From assembly GCA_028281705.1 (NCBI GenBank), contig JANQJH010000140.1, forward strand, positions 1-33,096: 33,096 nt of DNA, read 5' to 3'. The notes under the pieces were generated by a model. It did no database searches. It worked only from the letters and a program-made list of their open reading frames with translations, and was not told the origin of the DNA. Every line of letters begins with the position of its first letter. The stretch's first letter is position 1. The position numbers and the translations under genes were made by a program. Source of the DNA: Verrucomicrobiales bacterium. Its GTDB lineage: Bacteria > Verrucomicrobiota > Verrucomicrobiia > Verrucomicrobiales > DEV007. Below, piece after piece: positions 30,633-33,096 of the stretch.

Positions 30633-32858
30633 TTACGGAGCGGGGTGGCCGGCGGGCTCCGGCCACCGGAGATGCCGGTGCAAGAAAGCGTAGGTTGCCT
30701 GGCCGTTGATCGTATGGGGGCCGTCAAACCACTCGATTTCCACGCGATCGGGGAGTTTCAGCCGGGCGGCATAGAGGTGGCGGACCTTGGCGAACTCGTA
30801 GGCCACGGTTTCGTCCGGGGCCACGCCGTCGAAGTGGCCCCGCTCGACCATGAAGGGTCTAGGGGCAATGAGGGCCGCCATTTCGGCGTAGTTGAAGGTG
30901 CTGCCAAGATCGAACTCGAAGATCTCGTATTCGTTGGTCCAAACGTAACTGTAGGGACTGCGGGAGGAGGCGTTCTTCCACACCCAGTCGTTGAAATCGG
31001 CCGAGCAGATCGAGAGGCAGTAGTTGGGCACCAGGGGCGGGATGCGCATGGCTGATTTGCCACCGTAGGACAGGCCGTAGAAGGCGATGCGTTCCTCATC
31101 CACCTGCTTGAGGGCGCCTAACCACTCGGTGAGCTGCTCGTGCTGGGGGACCATGAGGGAGAAGAGGGTTTTCTTGATGGCGTTCGCTTTGAATTGCAGG
31201 GTGCGAAAGCGATCGTGAAAAATGTAGAGGTGCTGCGGGGCGAAGGTGATGAACCCGCGTTCTGCCAGCTCCATGGCGAAGCTCTTGTAATACTGGTAGC
31301 CGTCTTCTCCGATGACCATCTGCGGGCGGCCCTCCAGGCCGTGCTGGCAAACGACGACCGGCCGGCGTTCGTTCTCGCCCACGTCTTTGGGCCAGCAGAG
31401 CAGACCGTAGAGAAAGAAGTCCTCATACACGTCGAGCACGACTTCATAGATCGTGACCTGGTCCGTCTCTTGGATCACGCGCGTGCGCGGGTTGGGAGGC
31501 GCCAGAGGATGATCGAAGCGGCCGATGATTTCATTGGCGAAGTGTTCGCGGTAGGCCTTGGTGGATTCCTCATACGCCTCCAGGCTTTCGGTGTTGAGGT
31601 CTTTCATGTAGTTCGCCCGCGTGTAAGGGCTCTCCGTGAGCAGTTGCTGGTTGTGCCGGTCGAGCTCTCGCATTTGCCGGGCGTGCCGGGCATCCGCCCG
31701 GGGGAGATCGACGGCCTGGGGAACTTGCAAGGGTTGCCCGTCGTGTGAATGCCAGTCATCGAGGTTTCCCAAAACGATCCGTTCTTCGGCACGGGGGAGA
31801 CCTGTCAGGGCCACGGCGCGCTCGCGCTCCGCCTGGATTTCGGTCCGGGTGCCCGTGGCGATCCGGCCGGGCTTGCCTCCGGTTCCGGGAGGGACGACGA
31901 TTTCGGGACCGGCGATGGGTTCAATGACGAGGCGTCGAGGTGCGATCAGGCTGGCGATTTCCGCATCGCCGAAACGGTCGAGGAGTCCGAAGACATTGCG
32001 GTAGGCGGGCTCTTCCCAAACGCCATTCCGAGGGCTGAAATAGCCACTGACAAAGGCGCGATCGATTCGCGTGTCGACCGCGGATGCGTAAAGTGCGAGA
32101 AGGCCGCCTTCACCCCAACCGGCCACGCCGTGGAAGGGCGCGCGTCGACCCTCCTGCTTCAGCCAGTCGAGGATGGCCTGCACTTTCATGACCTCGTACC
32201 CGATGAGATGCCGGCCCAGCTCGAAGGCGGAGCGGTAGAGGAACTCGCGATTGCTCAACTTTCGATGGGTCACGCTGCGGTTGATGATGGTAGGAATGAC
32301 GACGCGGCAGCCGTCCTCGGCCAGGAGGCGGCCTAACTGGCGGTGCGGGGGCGTGACCGTATCGCCGGACCATCCGAGAAGGGATTCCGGCGTTTCACCG
32401 GCGTCTGGGAGGACGACGACATTTCCCCGTGGCGCGAGGTCGCGGGGCTCGACCATCAGGCCTTCCCCGTGAACGACATTACCGAAGGCCGGCCAGCGGA
32501 TGGCGAAGACGTCGATGGTCTCGGATTGCCCGATCAGATCCCTCTGCGAGAGTTTCTCGAAAGGAAGCCGGGTCTCCACGGCGCCGATGATGCGTTGCAA
32601 TTCGCGGCGATTGCCGTCCATGGATGCGGCGTAGGCCTCGGGGGAAGACGCGTCGCGTTTCCAGTGAACGGCTCGTTTCTCAAGCGACCGTTCGATTTCC
32701 CGGAGGAGAAAGGCGTCGGCGGCGTCCACCAGCCGGGAGGCCAAGTCGCCCTCCATGGTAAGGGGCCGGGTACCGGGAAAAGGTGTTGATTGGGCGAGGG
32801 AGATTCCCAGAGAGGCGGCGAGGAGGATGCCACTCAATGAAGCGGAGACCTTGTTCAT
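30633..32858 (-). CDS. Secreted tandem alpha/beta hydrolase (acetyl xylan esterase-like)
   Basis: 741 residues with a signal peptide (SLSGILLAASLGISLAQS). It contains two hydrolase-like halves. The first (about 110-380) has VVVLPDAGETPESLLGW and AGWGEGGLLALYAS, where the nucleophile Ser of G-x-S-x-G is replaced (GWGEG), so it is likely inactive. The second (about 480-735) has VVVCQHGLEGRP, nucleophile in YGLSYGGKSAMRIPP, an acid in ERGHFDGVAPDE and His in DGPHTINGQATYAFL, so the full triad is present. Such large two-part hydrolases are common in Verrucomicrobiota and Planctomycetes and probably deacylate glycans. The specific substrate is unknown. Confidence 0.8.
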   Translation of the reverse strand: MNKVSASLSGILLAASLGISLAQSTPFPGTRPLTMEGDLASRLVDAADAFLLREIERSLEKRAVHWKRDASSPEAYAASMDGNRRELQRIIGAVETRLPFEKLSQRDLIGQSETIDVFAIRWPAFGNVVHGEGLMVEPRDLAPRGNVVVLPDAGETPESLLGWSGDTVTPPHRQLGRLLAEDGCRVVIPTIINRSVTHRKLSNREFLYRSAFELGRHLIGYEVMKVQAILDWLKQEGRRAPFHGVAGWGEGGLLALYASAVDTRIDRAFVSGYFSPRNGVWEEPAYRNVFGLLDRFGDAEIASLIAPRRLVIEPIAGPEIVVPPGTGGKPGRIATGTRTEIQAERERAVALTGLPRAEERIVLGNLDDWHSHDGQPLQVPQAVDLPRADARHARQMRELDRHNQQLLTESPYTRANYMKDLNTESLEAYEESTKAYREHFANEIIGRFDHPLAPPNPRTRVIQETDQVTIYEVVLDVYEDFFLYGLLCWPKDVGENERRPVVVCQHGLEGRPQMVIGEDGYQYYKSFAMELAERGFITFAPQHLYIFHDRFRTLQFKANAIKKTLFSLMVPQHEQLTEWLGALKQVDEERIAFYGLSYGGKSAMRIPPLVPNYCLSICSADFNDWVWKNASSRSPYSYVWTNEYEIFEFDLGSTFNYAEMAALIAPRPFMVERGHFDGVAPDETVAYEFAKVRHLYAARLKLPDRVEIEWFDGPHTINGQATYAFLHRHLRWPEPAGHPAP

Positions 32859-32926
32859 GCCTGAGCTTAGACGGATTCGTATCCCGAGACGAGAGGGAAC
32901 GGGTCAAGAAGTCGCCAGCAGGTGGG

Positions 32927-32993
32927 CGAACCGCAGATTCCTCAGATGAGCGCAGAAAGTGGTAGGGACTTCAGTCCCTTCGTTGTTTTTGCC
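32927..32993. repeat. Single arms of two intergenic repeat families
   Basis: GCGAACCGCAGATTCCTCAG (about 32927-32946) matches the AACCGCAGATGAG family at 24823 and 25000. GTAGGGACTTCAGTCCCTTC (32962-32981) matches the palindrome at 15986-16056. They lie between the hydrolase start and the priA end. Confidence 0.6.
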
Positions 32994-32998
32994 CATGA

Positions 32999-33096
32999 CT
33001 AGCATAACTGGAAGGGATCCACGTCGAGAATGACCACCACTTCCTCGGGAAACGTCATGCGGCGCATGACGGCTTTGAGATGATTCGTCATGACGG
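32999..33096 (-). CDS. priA: Primosomal protein N' (replication restart helicase), C-terminal end
   Basis: Only the last 31 residues are in the window; the rest lies past the right edge. The tail reads VMTNHLKAVMRRMTFPEEVVVILDVDPFQLC and stops at TAG (32999-33001). The sequence V-x-x-DVDP followed by three or four residues and a stop is the typical end of PriA, where this strand completes the C-terminal domain. PriA reloads the replicative helicase at stalled forks. The call rests on a short stretch. Confidence 0.65.
   Translation of the reverse strand, partial: VMTNHLKAVMRRMTFPEEVVVILDVDPFQLC

Overview
The window most resembles a chromosomal segment of a Verrucomicrobiota bacterium. This is inferred from gene content, not from a marker gene. 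The clues are a Tat-exported sugar isomerase/epimerase-like protein, an esterase fused to a DUF1080 domain, a PL10-type pectate lyase, a eukaryote-like UDPGP-family uridylyltransferase, and intergenic palindromic repeats of a kind common in that phylum. By eye, most of the window is GC-rich with typical bacterial coding. Positions about 450-8300 are clearly less GC-rich and hold unrelated genes, so that stretch looks like an acquired island.

Layout. (1) 1-396: the start of a monomeric sarcosine oxidase-like gene running off the left edge. (2) About 450-8310: the island. It is an integron-type gene-cassette array with no integrase in the window. Three cassettes are well supported because the first bases of each (GTTRRRY-like) are complementary to the first bases of its own attC site: 2652-4465, 4466-5814 and 5815-7593. 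A further cassette (about 548-2651) is likely. Cargo: a PD-(D/E)XK-like protein; a composite protein with three DUF723-like zinc-ribbon repeats, a GIY-YIG nuclease domain and an HNH-like C terminus; an HNH protein with a convergent 69-residue protein and an XRE regulator; and a three-gene overlapping unit (pentapeptide-repeat membrane protein, minimal nucleotidyltransferase, small HTH-like protein). The right end decays into non-coding sequence with a group II intron domain V-like hairpin, a short ORF and a palindromic element. The island is bracketed by two diverged copies of the sarcosine oxidase gene start (271-443 and 8313-8490).

(3) 8514-9392: Tat-exported TIM-barrel protein. (4) 9414-15893 (minus strand): seven genes, each overlapping the next by 4 bp: membrane fatty acid desaturase, NAD(P)/FAD amine-oxidase-like protein, DUF1365, Cfa-like methyltransferase, DUF1475, DUF1295, second Cfa-like methyltransferase. 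This is a lipid-modifying operon. (5) 16089-17828: a CarH/LitR-type MerR regulator with a B12 photoreceptor signature, transcribed divergently from an ECF sigma factor. Between them are repeated ATAGACA boxes, a perfect 15-bp palindrome and a promoter with 19-bp spacing. Together with the lipid operon and the convergent phosphatidylserine decarboxylase gene (17837-18730), this suggests light- or photo-oxidation-controlled membrane remodelling.

(6) 18738-33096: mostly housekeeping and catabolic genes. They are an esterase-DUF1080 fusion, an AI-2E family transporter, NADP-isocitrate dehydrogenase with a strong terminator upstream, UTP-glucose-1-phosphate uridylyltransferase, PL10 pectate lyase, valine-pyruvate-type aminotransferase, O-acetylhomoserine sulfhydrylase, a receiver domain fused to a degenerate histidine-kinase module, a tandem alpha/beta hydrolase, and the 3' end of priA at the right edge. 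Several families of short palindromic repeats lie in the gaps. I saw no rRNA, tRNA, complete insertion sequence or CRISPR array.
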